The notes beneath the pieces were generated by a model, which was not told where the DNA came from, did no database searches, and was given only the letters and a program-made list of their open reading frames with translations. Below are positions 6,538-14,401 of a stretch of 14,596 nt of DNA, piece after piece. Every line of letters starts with the position of its first letter. Position 1 is the first letter of the stretch. The position numbers were made by a program, and so were the translations under genes. Source of the stretch: Flavisolibacter sp. (GTDB lineage Bacteria; Bacteroidota; Bacteroidia; Chitinophagales; Chitinophagaceae); the NCBI GenBank assembly GCA_013695175.1, contig JACDAZ010000127.1, positions 1-14,596 of the forward strand, given 5' to 3'.

Positions 6538-8682
6538 ATGAAAAGGATTTTAATTTTATTAATCACCGTTTTTTCAACCTTGTTAACTTTTTCTCAACAA
6601 GACACTATTGAATTAGTACCAGTTGAAGTACGTGCCTTAAGGGCAAATGCTACTGCACCTTTTAGTAAAACAAATCTTGTAAAGGAACAACTGGTAAAGC
6701 AAAACCTTGGGCAGGACCTGCCTTTCCTCTTAAACCAAACACCTTCTGTTGTTATTAATTCTGATGCCGGTAATGGAGTGGGTTATACCGGGATAAGAAT
6801 TAGAGGTACCGATGCTACCAGGATTAATGTCACCATCAATGGTATCCCTTTTAATGATCCGGAAAGCCAGGGAACTTTTTTTGTAGATCTTCCTGATCTT
6901 GCTTCTTCTGTCCGCAGCATACAAATTCAAAGAGGTGTGGGAACATCATCAAATGGTCCGGGTGCTTTTGGAGCTACTATAAACCTGAGTACTAATGAAA
7001 TTAATAAAGAAGCTTATGCTGAATTTAATAATAGCTATGGGTCTTTTAATACACTAAAAAACACCATCAGGGTAGGAAGCGGCTTACTTGGAAATCATTT
7101 TACCGTAGATGCCAGAGCTTCCAGAATAAGCAGCGATGGTTATATAGACAGGGCAAGCAGTAATTTAAAATCTGTTTATTTATCAGGTGCATATTTGAAT
7201 GATAAAACATCTCTTCGTTTCACCACATTTTCAGGGTTAGAAAAAACTTACCAGGCCTGGTATGGAGTTTCTGAAGCAGATTTGAAAACCAACAGGAGGA
7301 GCAATTCTGCAGGTATGGCCAGACCGGGAGCACCATATGATAATGAAACAGATAATTACCAACAGGATCATTACCAGTTTTTTTGGGATCAGAAGTTGTC
7401 GCCACATTTGATTTTCAATACAGGATTATTTTATATAAAGGGAAAGGGTTTTTATGAACAATATAAAGCCAGTGAAAGATTTTCAAAATATGGACTGCCT
7501 GATGTACAGCGTGGGAATGAAGTTGTCAGAAGAACTGACCTGGTAAGGCAGTTGTGGCTTGATAATGATTTTTATGGCAATATCTTTTCATTTTTATATA
7601 CCAGGCCTGCTACAAAAATTACATTGGGCGGATCTTTTAATAATTATGATGGTGACCATATTGGGTATGTAACATGGGCACAACAAGGAATGCCCACTGA
7701 AAAACATACCTGGTACGATTTACCTGCCCATAAAAAAGACAAAAGTGTTTATGCAAAATGGCAACAAAATCTAACACCACAATTACAGTTATTTACTGAT
7801 GTACAATGGAGAAATGTTGACTATAAAATAAATGGTTTCAGGGATCATCCTGATCTGGTAATTCACAATGATTATCATTTCTTAAATCCAAAAATCGGGT
7901 TGACCTATTATGATAATACAACCATGGCATTTATTTCTTTTAGCAGGGCTACTAAAGAACCCAATAGAAATGATTTTGAAGCAGGACAATCAAATCAACC
8001 CAAACCGGAAATATTAAATGATATAGAAGCAGGTTGGGAATACACTAAAGGCAGGATGAAGTTGGCAACAAATTTATACTTCATGAAATACAAAGACCAG
8101 TTAGTATTAACCGGTGAAATAAATGATGTAGGTGCTTATAGCAGAACCAATATTGATGATAGTTACCGGGCAGGTATAGAATTGCAGGCTGCTGCAAATG
8201 TGAATACATGGTTTCAAATAGAAGGGAATATTGCGTTCAGCCGAAATAAAATTAAAAATTTTAAAGAGTTTATAGATGATTACGATGCTGGTGGTCAAAA
8301 AGTAAATGAATACACTGAAACTGACATTTCCTTTTCACCTGATATAGTGGCAGCAGCTAACCTAACTTTTAAACCTTTACAGGCAGCAGAAATAAGTTTA
8401 ATAAGTAAATATGTAGGTAAGCAATATTTAGACAATACAAGTAATGAAGCACGAAAACTGTATCCTTATTATACACAGGATATCAGGTTAATTTTTTCAA
8501 TGAGCAGAAAATATTTAAAGGATGTTTCATTTATAGGTCAGGTTAATAATGTTTTTAATAAATTATATGAACCTAACGGTTATACATATAGTTATTATGC
8601 AGGTGGAGCTTTAACAACTGAAAACTATTATTTTCCTATGGCTGGAATAAACTGGATGTTAGGAGTAAACATCAGGTTATAG
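6538..8682 (+). CDS. TPP-riboswitch-controlled TonB-dependent outer-membrane receptor
   Basis: 714 residues from ATG 6538. An upstream in-frame ATG at 6466 lies inside the riboswitch and would add 24 residues before a perfect signal peptide (MKRILILLITVFSTLLTFSQ), so it is rejected. After the signal peptide a TonB-box-like DTIELVPVEV precedes the plug domain (about 40-165; IRIRGTDATRINVTINGIPFND, VRSIQIQRGVGTSSNG). The rest is a long beta-barrel with alternating aromatic strands ending VNIRL. There is no N-terminal CarboxypepD-like domain as in SusC. TPP control indicates uptake of thiamine, a phosphate ester or a precursor across the outer membrane, as known for TPP-regulated receptors of Bacteroidetes. 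No thiamine kinase or inner-membrane permease gene is adjacent. Confidence 0.92.
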   Translation: MKRILILLITVFSTLLTFSQQDTIELVPVEVRALRANATAPFSKTNLVKEQLVKQNLGQDLPFLLNQTPSVVINSDAGNGVGYTGIRIRGTDATRINVTINGIPFNDPESQGTFFVDLPDLASSVRSIQIQRGVGTSSNGPGAFGATINLSTNEINKEAYAEFNNSYGSFNTLKNTIRVGSGLLGNHFTVDARASRISSDGYIDRASSNLKSVYLSGAYLNDKTSLRFTTFSGLEKTYQAWYGVSEADLKTNRRSNSAGMARPGAPYDNETDNYQQDHYQFFWDQKLSPHLIFNTGLFYIKGKGFYEQYKASERFSKYGLPDVQRGNEVVRRTDLVRQLWLDNDFYGNIFSFLYTRPATKITLGGSFNNYDGDHIGYVTWAQQGMPTEKHTWYDLPAHKKDKSVYAKWQQNLTPQLQLFTDVQWRNVDYKINGFRDHPDLVIHNDYHFLNPKIGLTYYDNTTMAFISFSRATKEPNRNDFEAGQSNQPKPEILNDIEAGWEYTKGRMKLATNLYFMKYKDQLVLTGEINDVGAYSRTNIDDSYRAGIELQAAANVNTWFQIEGNIAFSRNKIKNFKEFIDDYDAGGQKVNEYTETDISFSPDIVAAANLTFKPLQAAEISLISKYVGKQYLDNTSNEARKLYPYYTQDIRLIFSMSRKYLKDVSFIGQVNNVFNKLYEPNGYTYSYYAGGALTTENYYFPMAGINWMLGVNIRL

Positions 8683-8699
8683 AAGAATCACGATGATCG

Positions 8700-9029
8700 T
8701 TACTGTTGTTGAACAGCAGGTATATCTCCATATTTATTTTGCCATTCTTCTATGCCACCCGTTAAATTTTTTGTATTGGTAAAACCCAATTGATCTAAAA
8801 CATGGCAAGCCATCATGCTGCGGTGACCACTGCGGCAATGGATTATGATCTCTTCTTCTTTTAAATTTTCAATATCCTCAACCTGCATAGTTTGTATTTT
8901 ATTAAGTGGAAATAATTTGCCACCCATATTTGCCTCTGCATATTCATGCGGTTCCCGTACGTCAATTAAAATAATCTTTTCACCCTTATCAATCTTTTCC
9001 TTTAATTCTTCTGCTGTAATGTTTTTCAT
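8700..9029 (-). CDS. Single-domain rhodanese-like protein
   Basis: 109 residues. Start M at 9029 (MKNITAEELKE) is chosen because a longer frame (to 9116) would run back through the end of the PASTA gene with a non-rhodanese sequence. The domain has LIDVREPHEY near 21-30 and the active-site loop HCRSGHRS with catalytic Cys65, then GGIEEW near 91-96. Such proteins transfer sulfane sulfur from thiosulfate or persulfides in the cytoplasm. No signal peptide. It follows the PASTA gene by ten bases, so it is probably co-transcribed with ddl and PASTA. It is convergent with the receptor gene, separated by 17 bases with no clear terminator. Confidence 0.92.
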   Translation of the reverse strand: MKNITAEELKEKIDKGEKIILIDVREPHEYAEANMGGKLFPLNKIQTMQVEDIENLKEEEIIIHCRSGHRSMMACHVLDQLGFTNTKNLTGGIEEWQNKYGDIPAVQQQ

Positions 9030-9039
9030 GCTCAGGTTT

Positions 9040-9888
9040 TTAATAATCATTATCAACTGATTCCTGCACAGGTGCTCTTCTTGCTCGTTCCAGTGAATCA
9101 ACATTTGGTTTGTCAACGCTTAACCAAACATCCATCATTTGTCCGGGTCTGATTCTAAATTGCCTTCCCTGTTCATCTCTTGATTGTGGATTTTGCCTGT
9201 AAACGAAAGCGTTTTCTCTATCTGTAACTGTTGGATCGGCAATAACAGCTCCTAAAATCAAACCTGAAGCATCCATTAAAATTTTTGCTTCACTAAATGT
9301 TAATCCCAGTAACCTGGGAACGGACATACTTTCTGTTCCAAGCCCGGTGCCTAATACAAGAGAAATTGAACTGCCTGTTCTGATTTTTGTACCTGCCGCA
9401 ATTTGTTGACCATTATAAATTTGTTCTAAAACAGAATTTTTAGCAAAATCGGGTTTGAAGCTGGTATCACCTACCTTAAGTCCTGCATTTTTCAAAAGCA
9501 TTTCGGCATTACGAATACTATATCCCACAACGTTGGGCATTTCAACATCCGGGGGTAAAAGGCGGTTGATAGTTACATAAACTGTACGATTTACTTTAAC
9601 AACAGCATCAGCCTCCGGAACCTGTTTCATAATTACTGTGGGGGGCAAGGAATCATAATAAACAGAATCCTGAACTACTATATCAAATCCTTGTTCATCT
9701 AAAATATTTGTTGCTTCTTCTAATGTTTTGCCTGTTAATGCAGGTACATTGCGGGCCACACCATGTAAAGTGATCCAGTTGAGAGATAACATAAAAACCA
9801 GTATTAGAAGGAAGAGCAGGATAAATCCAATAATAACATTAAACCATAAAGGGCGGCTGGTTAAGTAAGTGCGAATAATTTTTTTCAA
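9040..9888 (-). CDS. Membrane-anchored PASTA-domain protein without kinase
   Basis: 282 residues. A short basic cytoplasmic N-terminus (KKIIRTYLTSR) is followed by one transmembrane helix (about 15-38), then three PASTA repeats in the periplasm: about 46-108 (NVPALTGKTLEEATNILDEQGF), 116-181 (MPNVVGYSIRNAEMLLKNAGL) and 188-260 (VPRLLGLTFSEAKILMDASGL). A polar tail follows. PASTA domains bind or sense peptidoglycan fragments in Ser/Thr kinases and PBPs. Here neither a kinase nor a transpeptidase domain is present. The gene lies 42 bases downstream of ddl on the same strand, which supports a cell-wall link. The precise role is unknown. Confidence 0.9.
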   Translation of the reverse strand: MKKIIRTYLTSRPLWFNVIIGFILLFLLILVFMLSLNWITLHGVARNVPALTGKTLEEATNILDEQGFDIVVQDSVYYDSLPPTVIMKQVPEADAVVKVNRTVYVTINRLLPPDVEMPNVVGYSIRNAEMLLKNAGLKVGDTSFKPDFAKNSVLEQIYNGQQIAAGTKIRTGSSISLVLGTGLGTESMSVPRLLGLTFSEAKILMDASGLILGAVIADPTVTDRENAFVYRQNPQSRDEQGRQFRIRPGQMMDVWLSVDKPNVDSLERARRAPVQESVDNDY

Positions 9889-9930
9889 GATTAGATTTTA
9901 ATGTTAGGTTGTGCAAGATAAGTAAACTGG

Positions 9931-10929
9931 TCACACATGAAGATTGGAACTAGTTAAAGCTTCTCCTAATAGGTCAGCATAAAATTTTTCTAAAGTCATA
10001 CCGGCAGCTTTAACTTGCTGAGGTATAATACTGGCTTCACTTTGCCCGGGTACAGTATTGATTTCCAACATGTATGGCATCTGTTTATTTTCATCATAAA
10101 TAAAATCTATACGTACTACGCCACTACAATTAAAAATCTCGTAAATTTTTTTTGCAGCAGATTCTATTTGTTGTTTCCAATTGGCAGGAACATCAGCCGG
10201 CGTTACTTCTGATGATTTACCCCCATACTTAGCTTCAAAATCGAAAAAATCTTTTTGAGTCATTACCTCCGTTATAGGAAGAACTTTTATTTCATTTTGA
10301 AATTTATAAACACCTACAGTAAACTCTCTTCCCTTGATCATTTCTTCTACCAATACCTGGTCATCTTCTTTAAATGCTTTTTCGATGGCAGGTTCCAGTT
10401 CAGAAGCATCATTTATTTTACTCATGCCTATGCTGGAGCCACCATTGTTTGGCTTTATAAATAGAGGAAGCTGAAGCTGGGTAAGAATGTTTCCTAAATT
10501 AAAATCACTTCCTTTAAAAAGATGTGCTGAATTAGCAACTTTTATATCAGCCAGGGAAGCTACAGCTACTGTATATCTTTTATTAAAGGTTATTGCTGAT
10601 GTAGCTGCGTTACATGATGTGTAAGGTATTTTTAACATATCAAAATATCCCTGCAATTTTCCATCTTCTCCGGGAGTACCGTGTATACCAATAAATACTG
10701 CATCAAAAATAATTTTAGAACCATTTAATTGTAAACTAAAATCGTTTCTGTCAACTTGAATTTTTTGAGAACTTTTATCAAGATAAAACCATCCTTCAGT
10801 ATTTATGTCAATGGTATAAACTTCAAATAAATTTTTATCGAGGTTATTATAAATTGTTTTTGCTGATTTATAAGAAATTTGAGATTCGCCTGAATATCCC
10901 CCTGTTACCAATGCAATTTTTTTCTTCAT
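9931..10929 (-). CDS. ddl: D-alanine--D-alanine ligase
   Basis: 332 residues, ATP-grasp fold, cytoplasmic. It joins two D-Ala for the peptidoglycan stem peptide. Visible landmarks: GGYSGESQIS with Glu15, HGTPGEDGKLQG (83-94), NGGSSIGMSK for ATP binding (162-171), FFDFEAKY with Tyr235, RIDF (273-276) and the Mg-binding LEINT (288-292). Tyr235 matches Tyr216 of E. coli DdlB, whose change to Phe favours D-lactate, so D-Ala is the expected acceptor. The C-terminal GQSEASIIPQQ differs somewhat from the usual GMTxxSLVP. First gene of a likely operon with the PASTA and rhodanese genes; its promoter must lie in 10930-10994. Confidence 0.95.
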   Translation of the reverse strand: MKKKIALVTGGYSGESQISYKSAKTIYNNLDKNLFEVYTIDINTEGWFYLDKSSQKIQVDRNDFSLQLNGSKIIFDAVFIGIHGTPGEDGKLQGYFDMLKIPYTSCNAATSAITFNKRYTVAVASLADIKVANSAHLFKGSDFNLGNILTQLQLPLFIKPNNGGSSIGMSKINDASELEPAIEKAFKEDDQVLVEEMIKGREFTVGVYKFQNEIKVLPITEVMTQKDFFDFEAKYGGKSSEVTPADVPANWKQQIESAAKKIYEIFNCSGVVRIDFIYDENKQMPYMLEINTVPGQSEASIIPQQVKAAGMTLEKFYADLLGEALTSSNLHV

Positions 10930-10994
10930 TTGTATTATTTGTCAAAAAGGTACAAATCTTATCAATTTTTTTTTAAGTAAGAAGTTATATACGA

Positions 10995-11026
10995 AAAAGG
11001 TGAAGAATTTTTCATCCTCACCTTTT
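10995..11026 (-). terminator. Intrinsic terminator of the ferredoxin gene
   Basis: Inverted repeat AAAAGGTGA (10995-11003) / TCACCTTTT (11018-11026). Read on the minus strand the second arm ends TCACCTTTTT, giving a T-tract. It lies 33 bases past the ferredoxin stop and separates that gene from the ddl operon. Confidence 0.7.
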
Positions 11027-11059
11027 ATTCCATACCTATAATTAGTTTAACCAGATAGA

Positions 11060-11410
11060 TTAATCAAGATGCAATGCTTGTTTTTTTACTAATAGTTCAT
11101 CTACTGTTTCCTGATACATTTCATCGGGTACACAACAATCTACAGGGCAAACAGCTGCACATTGTGGTTCTTCATGAAAACCCTGGCACTCAGTACACTT
11201 GCTTGGAACTATATAATACACATCTACGGCAACCGGAGCATTTCTTTGTTCTGCATCTACCACAGTGCCATCAATTAAAGTATGCTGACCCTTAACTGCA
11301 GTTCCGTCAGTAATGGCCCATTCTACACCTCCTTCATAAATAGCATTATTGGGACATTCAGGTTCACATGCTCCACAGTTTATACATTCATCTGTTATTT
11401 TAATTGCCAT
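11060..11410 (-). CDS. Dicluster 2[4Fe-4S] ferredoxin
   Basis: 116 residues, cytoplasmic electron carrier. The first cluster motif is [12 protein letters not shown] (Cys9, 12, 15, 19). The second is [18 protein letters not shown] (Cys72, 75, 84, 88), followed by a CC pair at 92-93. The longer spacing between the second and third cysteines of motif two fits the Alvin/YfhL-type bacterial ferredoxins. Between the motifs lies an insert of about 50 residues rich in Asp, Gly and Val. The gene is divergent from the acyl-CoA reductase, with facing -7 boxes between them, so joint expression is plausible. The redox partner is not shown by the sequence. Confidence 0.93.
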   Translation of the reverse strand: MAIKITDECINCGACEPECPNNAIYEGGVEWAITDGTAVKGQHTLIDGTVVDAEQRNAPVAVDVYYIVPSKCTECQGFHEEPQCAAVCPVDCCVPDEMYQETVDELLVKKQALHLD

Positions 11411-11435
11411 GATAATTGTTTGAGTTGTTCGGTTT

Positions 11436-11456
11436 TACTTTTGCAAAACAAAAATA
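11436..11456. promoter_or_regulatory. Interlocked divergent promoters of ferredoxin and acyl-CoA reductase
   Basis: Plus strand: TACTTTTG (11436-11443), with TTG at 11416-11418 giving a 17-base spacer. Minus strand: TATTTTTG (11456-11449). Both match TAnnTTTG. The palindrome TTTTGCAAAA (11439-11448) lies between and overlaps the plus-strand box. The minus-strand promoter lacks a well-placed -33 box and is less certain. Confidence 0.5.
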
Positions 11457-11524
11457 GATGGTACATACCAAAAAAACCATTCCAATATAAAAACATTTCC
11501 TGGAATGACCTCATAAAATATATT

Positions 11525-12535
11525 ATGGATTTAAATAAAAGAATAGAAGTTTTAGAGCAGTTAGGGAAGTATATGACAAGTAATGAGCAGGAATGGAAGG
11601 ATGTAAAAGAAAAAGCCTATAGGCATAATCCCTGGTTTTTACCTGAGTTTATAGAAATTGCTGTTCAAAATATCAGCAACAGGTTTTTAAACAGGGAGGT
11701 ATTAATTCGATTTGTAAATAATTATAACCTGCCACCAAATAATGTATTCTCCAAAAAAATTGGGATTGTAATGGCTGGTAATATTCCATTGGTGGGTTTT
11801 CATGATTTTTTATGCACTTTTCTCACCGGGCATAAAGCTATTATTAAGCTTTCCTCAAAGGATGATATTTTGTTAAAGCACCTGGTCAATAAACTGAAGG
11901 AATACAACGAGGAGGCGGAACAATATGTTTTTTTCCAGGATATGTTAAAGGATTGCGATGCATACATAGCAACAGGCAGCTATAATACATCAAGGTATTT
12001 TGAATATTATTTTAAAAAATATCCCCACATTATCAGGAAAAATAAAACTTCTGTCGCAATATTAACCGGAGAGGAAACAACTGAAGAGATGGACAAACTG
12101 GCAGATGACGTTTATTTGTTTTTTGGCCTGGGATGCAGGAATGTTACAAAAATTTTTGTGCCATATGAATATGCTTTTGTTCCTCTTTTAGATGCTTTTA
12201 ATAAATATTCTTTTTTGAGTGAGAATAATAAGTATATGAACAATTATGATTACCAATTGTCTATTCTTATACTTAATAAAAAGCATTACATGACTAATGG
12301 AAGTCTTTTAGTCGTTGAAGATTCTTCTGTTTTTTCACCAATAGGGCAATTGAATTTTGAATATTATTCCGATGTGGAAGCCCTGGAGCAATCTTTGAAA
12401 TCAAATGAAGCTATTCAATGTATTGCAGGTGCAAAAAATATTGTTTTTGGTGAAGCACAATGTCCGGCTATAGATAATTTTGCTGACGGTGTGGATACAA
12501 TCAAATTTCTTTTACAATTAAATAGCAAAGGGTAA
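11525..12535 (+). CDS. Acyl-CoA reductase, LuxC-like
   Basis: 336 residues from ATG 11525. The open frame extends left to 11282, but that part lies antisense to the ferredoxin and has no conserved content. LuxC-type enzymes belong to the aldehyde dehydrogenase superfamily and reduce acyl groups on CoA or ACP to aldehydes with NAD(P)H. Supporting segments: GIVMAGNIPLVGFHDF (80-95) with the GNIP turn of the cofactor site, AIIKLSSKDD (105-114), AILTGEE (178-184), and FGLGCRNVTKIFVP with probable catalytic Cys204. The protein is shorter than photobacterial LuxC, as in the Bacteroidota members of this family. The physiological substrate is unknown. Downstream, 129 bases separate it from htrA with no clear terminator. 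Confidence 0.82.
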   Translation: MDLNKRIEVLEQLGKYMTSNEQEWKDVKEKAYRHNPWFLPEFIEIAVQNISNRFLNREVLIRFVNNYNLPPNNVFSKKIGIVMAGNIPLVGFHDFLCTFLTGHKAIIKLSSKDDILLKHLVNKLKEYNEEAEQYVFFQDMLKDCDAYIATGSYNTSRYFEYYFKKYPHIIRKNKTSVAILTGEETTEEMDKLADDVYLFFGLGCRNVTKIFVPYEYAFVPLLDAFNKYSFLSENNKYMNNYDYQLSILILNKKHYMTNGSLLVVEDSSVFSPIGQLNFEYYSDVEALEQSLKSNEAIQCIAGAKNIVFGEAQCPAIDNFADGVDTIKFLLQLNSKG

Positions 12536-12583
12536 AAGAACTACGAAGGTCTTAGTAAATTTTTGTTAAACTGAACAGGTGGG

Positions 12584-12614
12584 TTGACAATCAACACTGA
12601 CATTATTTACTTTG
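12584..12614 (+). promoter_or_regulatory. Candidate htrA promoter
   Basis: TTG (12584-12586), 21-base spacer, TACTTTG (12608-12614), one T short of TAnnTTTG. It gives a leader of about 45 bases. A 10-bp palindrome TTGTATACAA (12612-12621) overlaps its end and could be a regulator site. Confidence 0.35.
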
Positions 12615-12664
12615 TATACAAGGCACGTAATTTGACATAAGTTTTTACATACAAATCATTCGAC

Positions 12665-14167
12665 ATGAAGTGGAAACATATTTTTTTAATTGTTGCTATC
12701 AGTGCTACATCAGCTATTGGTAGTGTTTGGACTTACACTAAAGTATTTAATCATTCTGATTCTTCTATCGGCTCCGCACAAAATGGGATGCCTGTAAATT
12801 ATGCAGGATTTTTTGATGGGAAAGCTTCACCTGCTGAACCGGTTGATTTTTCTAAAGCAGCCAATGCCACTGTTCCTACAGTAGTGCATATTAAAACCAG
12901 AATTCCTGCGCAGAAACAAACTAATGATGTTCCAAAACGTCGTAAAAGTATGTTTGATGACTGGTTTGAAGATTATTTTGGTGGACCAAATGTTGTTCCT
13001 GAACAAAGAGCATCAGGCAGTGGTGTATTAATAAGTGAAGATGGATATATTGTCACCAATAATCATGTTATATCAAATGGTGGTTCCGGTGTTGCTGATG
13101 AAATAACCGTAACCCTGCACAATAGAAAAATATATAAGGCAAAAGTAGTTGGCCGCGATCCAAGTAGTGACCTTGCAGTTTTAAAAATTGACGGTAATAA
13201 ATTTCCTTTTTTATTGTATGGCAATAGTGATATTGTGCAGTTAGGTCAATGGGTTTTAGCTGTGGGTTATCCTTTAACATTAGAAACAACAGTTACAGCA
13301 GGTATAGTTTCGGCAACGGGAAGATCTATTAATATTAACCGCAGGCAAAGTGAAACTCCTATTGAATCATTTATACAAACTGATGCTGCAGTAAACCAGG
13401 GTAACAGTGGGGGTGCTTTAGTGAATGTAAGCGGAGAACTTATTGGAATAAATTCTGCTATTCTTGCTCCTACAGGAGTATATGCAGGATATTCTTTTGC
13501 TATTCCGGTGAATATCGTAAAGAAAATAGTTGATGATATAGTAAAGTTTGGAGATGTTCAGAGAGGATTTCTTGGAATAACTTATGTTGCTACAGATAAC
13601 ATGTCAGAAGCACAATTAAAAGCTCAGGGTATTCCTGAAAACCTTGATGGTGTTTTTGTATCAGATGTATCTCCTGATGGTGGTGCTTTTGAAGCTGGTA
13701 TCCGTAAAGGAGATGTCATTACTAAAGTGAATAATTTAGATGTAAGAACAGGTCTTCAAATGAGTGCAGCTATTGCAAGCTTCCGCCCCGGCGACAGGGT
13801 GCCAATAAGTTATTTACGAAATGGTAAAGCAGTTAATGCAAATGTAGTGTTGAAGAAAAGGGGTGATGTGATAACATTGAATATTGGAAATACTTTAGGT
13901 GCAGAATTGGTAACACTTGAAAAAGATAAAGCACGTCAATATGGTATCAAAGGTGGTGTGGTTGTAAACAGGATAACAGAGGGCGGTCCTATTGGACGTA
14001 CCAGAATGCAACAGGGTTTTGTTATAACCAGTGTAAATGGACAGGATATTTCCAGTGTTGAAGAACTTACCAGGTTATTATCCACCGCAAGAGGTCCTGT
14101 AAGAGTTGAAGGTATATATCCCGGTTATGATGGTACCTATACTTATCCTTTAAATCTGGATCAATAA
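12665..14167 (+). CDS. HtrA/Deg-family periplasmic serine protease
   Basis: 500 residues. An N-terminal signal or anchor segment (about 5-22) exports it to the periplasm. The trypsin-like domain has the triad His134 (TNNHVI), Asp169 (SSDLAVLKI) and Ser248 (QGNSGGAL). The LA-loop region holds a basic-acidic stretch (KRRKSMFDDWFEDYFGG, 91-107), as in DegP/DegQ. PDZ1 spans about 300-395 (RGFLGITYV start, GIRKGDVITKVN) and PDZ2 about 408-496, so the architecture is DegP/DegQ-like rather than DegS-like. It degrades or refolds damaged envelope proteins and is usually induced by envelope stress. All catalytic residues are present. Single-gene transcript with its own terminator. DegP and DegQ cannot be told apart from the sequence alone. 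Confidence 0.95.
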   Translation: MKWKHIFLIVAISATSAIGSVWTYTKVFNHSDSSIGSAQNGMPVNYAGFFDGKASPAEPVDFSKAANATVPTVVHIKTRIPAQKQTNDVPKRRKSMFDDWFEDYFGGPNVVPEQRASGSGVLISEDGYIVTNNHVISNGGSGVADEITVTLHNRKIYKAKVVGRDPSSDLAVLKIDGNKFPFLLYGNSDIVQLGQWVLAVGYPLTLETTVTAGIVSATGRSININRRQSETPIESFIQTDAAVNQGNSGGALVNVSGELIGINSAILAPTGVYAGYSFAIPVNIVKKIVDDIVKFGDVQRGFLGITYVATDNMSEAQLKAQGIPENLDGVFVSDVSPDGGAFEAGIRKGDVITKVNNLDVRTGLQMSAAIASFRPGDRVPISYLRNGKAVNANVVLKKRGDVITLNIGNTLGAELVTLEKDKARQYGIKGGVVVNRITEGGPIGRTRMQQGFVITSVNGQDISSVEELTRLLSTARGPVRVEGIYPGYDGTYTYPLNLDQ

Positions 14168-14188
14168 AAATTGATAGAATATTTCAAG

Positions 14189-14219
14189 GCCGGTAGATTT
14201 TCTACCGGCTTTTCTTTTT
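14189..14219 (+). terminator. Intrinsic terminator of htrA
   Basis: Perfect 9-bp stem GCCGGTAGA (14189-14197) / TCTACCGGC (14201-14209) with a 3-base loop, then TTTTCTTTTT. It lies 21 bases past the htrA stop codon. Confidence 0.92.
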
Positions 14220-14247
14220 GCATGAAGTTGTTTTCCTTTTATGTTTG
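14217..14247 (+). promoter_or_regulatory. Orphan promoter-like sequence
   Basis: TTTG (14217-14220), 19-base spacer, TATGTTTG (14240-14247): a near-ideal Bacteroidota promoter pointing right, away from htrA, with no plus-strand gene before the window edge. The -33 box falls in the terminator T-tract, so chance is possible. If active, it would yield an RNA through the hairpins at 14322-14401. The rest of 14248-14321 is AT-rich and shows nothing recognisable. Confidence 0.3.
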
Positions 14248-14321
14248 ACAAGATTTATGACATATTGTAAGTCTAAACAATAAAATAAATAAAAAAAGCT
14301 TCAGTAAATACAAGAAGATAA

Positions 14322-14401
14322 GATGCGTGTCCTCACGCATCAAAAATTTACACCAATAGTGATGAAGATTGATGTATTTGTGGTGCCTGAGGACATGCAC
14401 C
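14322..14401. repeat. 80-bp REPIN/MITE-like element: two inverted related hairpins
   Basis: Unit 1 (14322-14341, plus) is GATGCGTG-TCCT-CACGCATC, a perfect 8-bp stem. Unit 2 (14401-14382, minus) is GGTGCATG-TCCT-CAGGCACC, 7 of 8 pairs. The two share loop and most stem bases and point in opposite directions. The 40-base spacer is itself roughly self-complementary (TACACCAAT versus ATTGATGTA). The layout fits a non-autonomous palindromic element such as a REPIN. It abuts the truncated GIY-YIG frame. Confidence 0.6.

Noticed and set aside
8683..8699. Terminator between the TonB receptor and rhodanese genes (ACGATGATCGT palindrome)
   Set aside because: The palindrome has only 5-bp arms, no usable loop and no T-tract on either strand.
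9030..9116. Extension of the rhodanese frame to 9116
   Set aside because: It overlaps the 3' end of the PASTA gene in another frame; the conserved domain starts with MKNITAEELKE at 9029.
11282..11524. Extension of the acyl-CoA reductase frame to 11282
   Set aside because: The segment is antisense to the ferredoxin gene and covers its promoter region; its translation has no conserved content. ATG 11525 starts the conserved protein.
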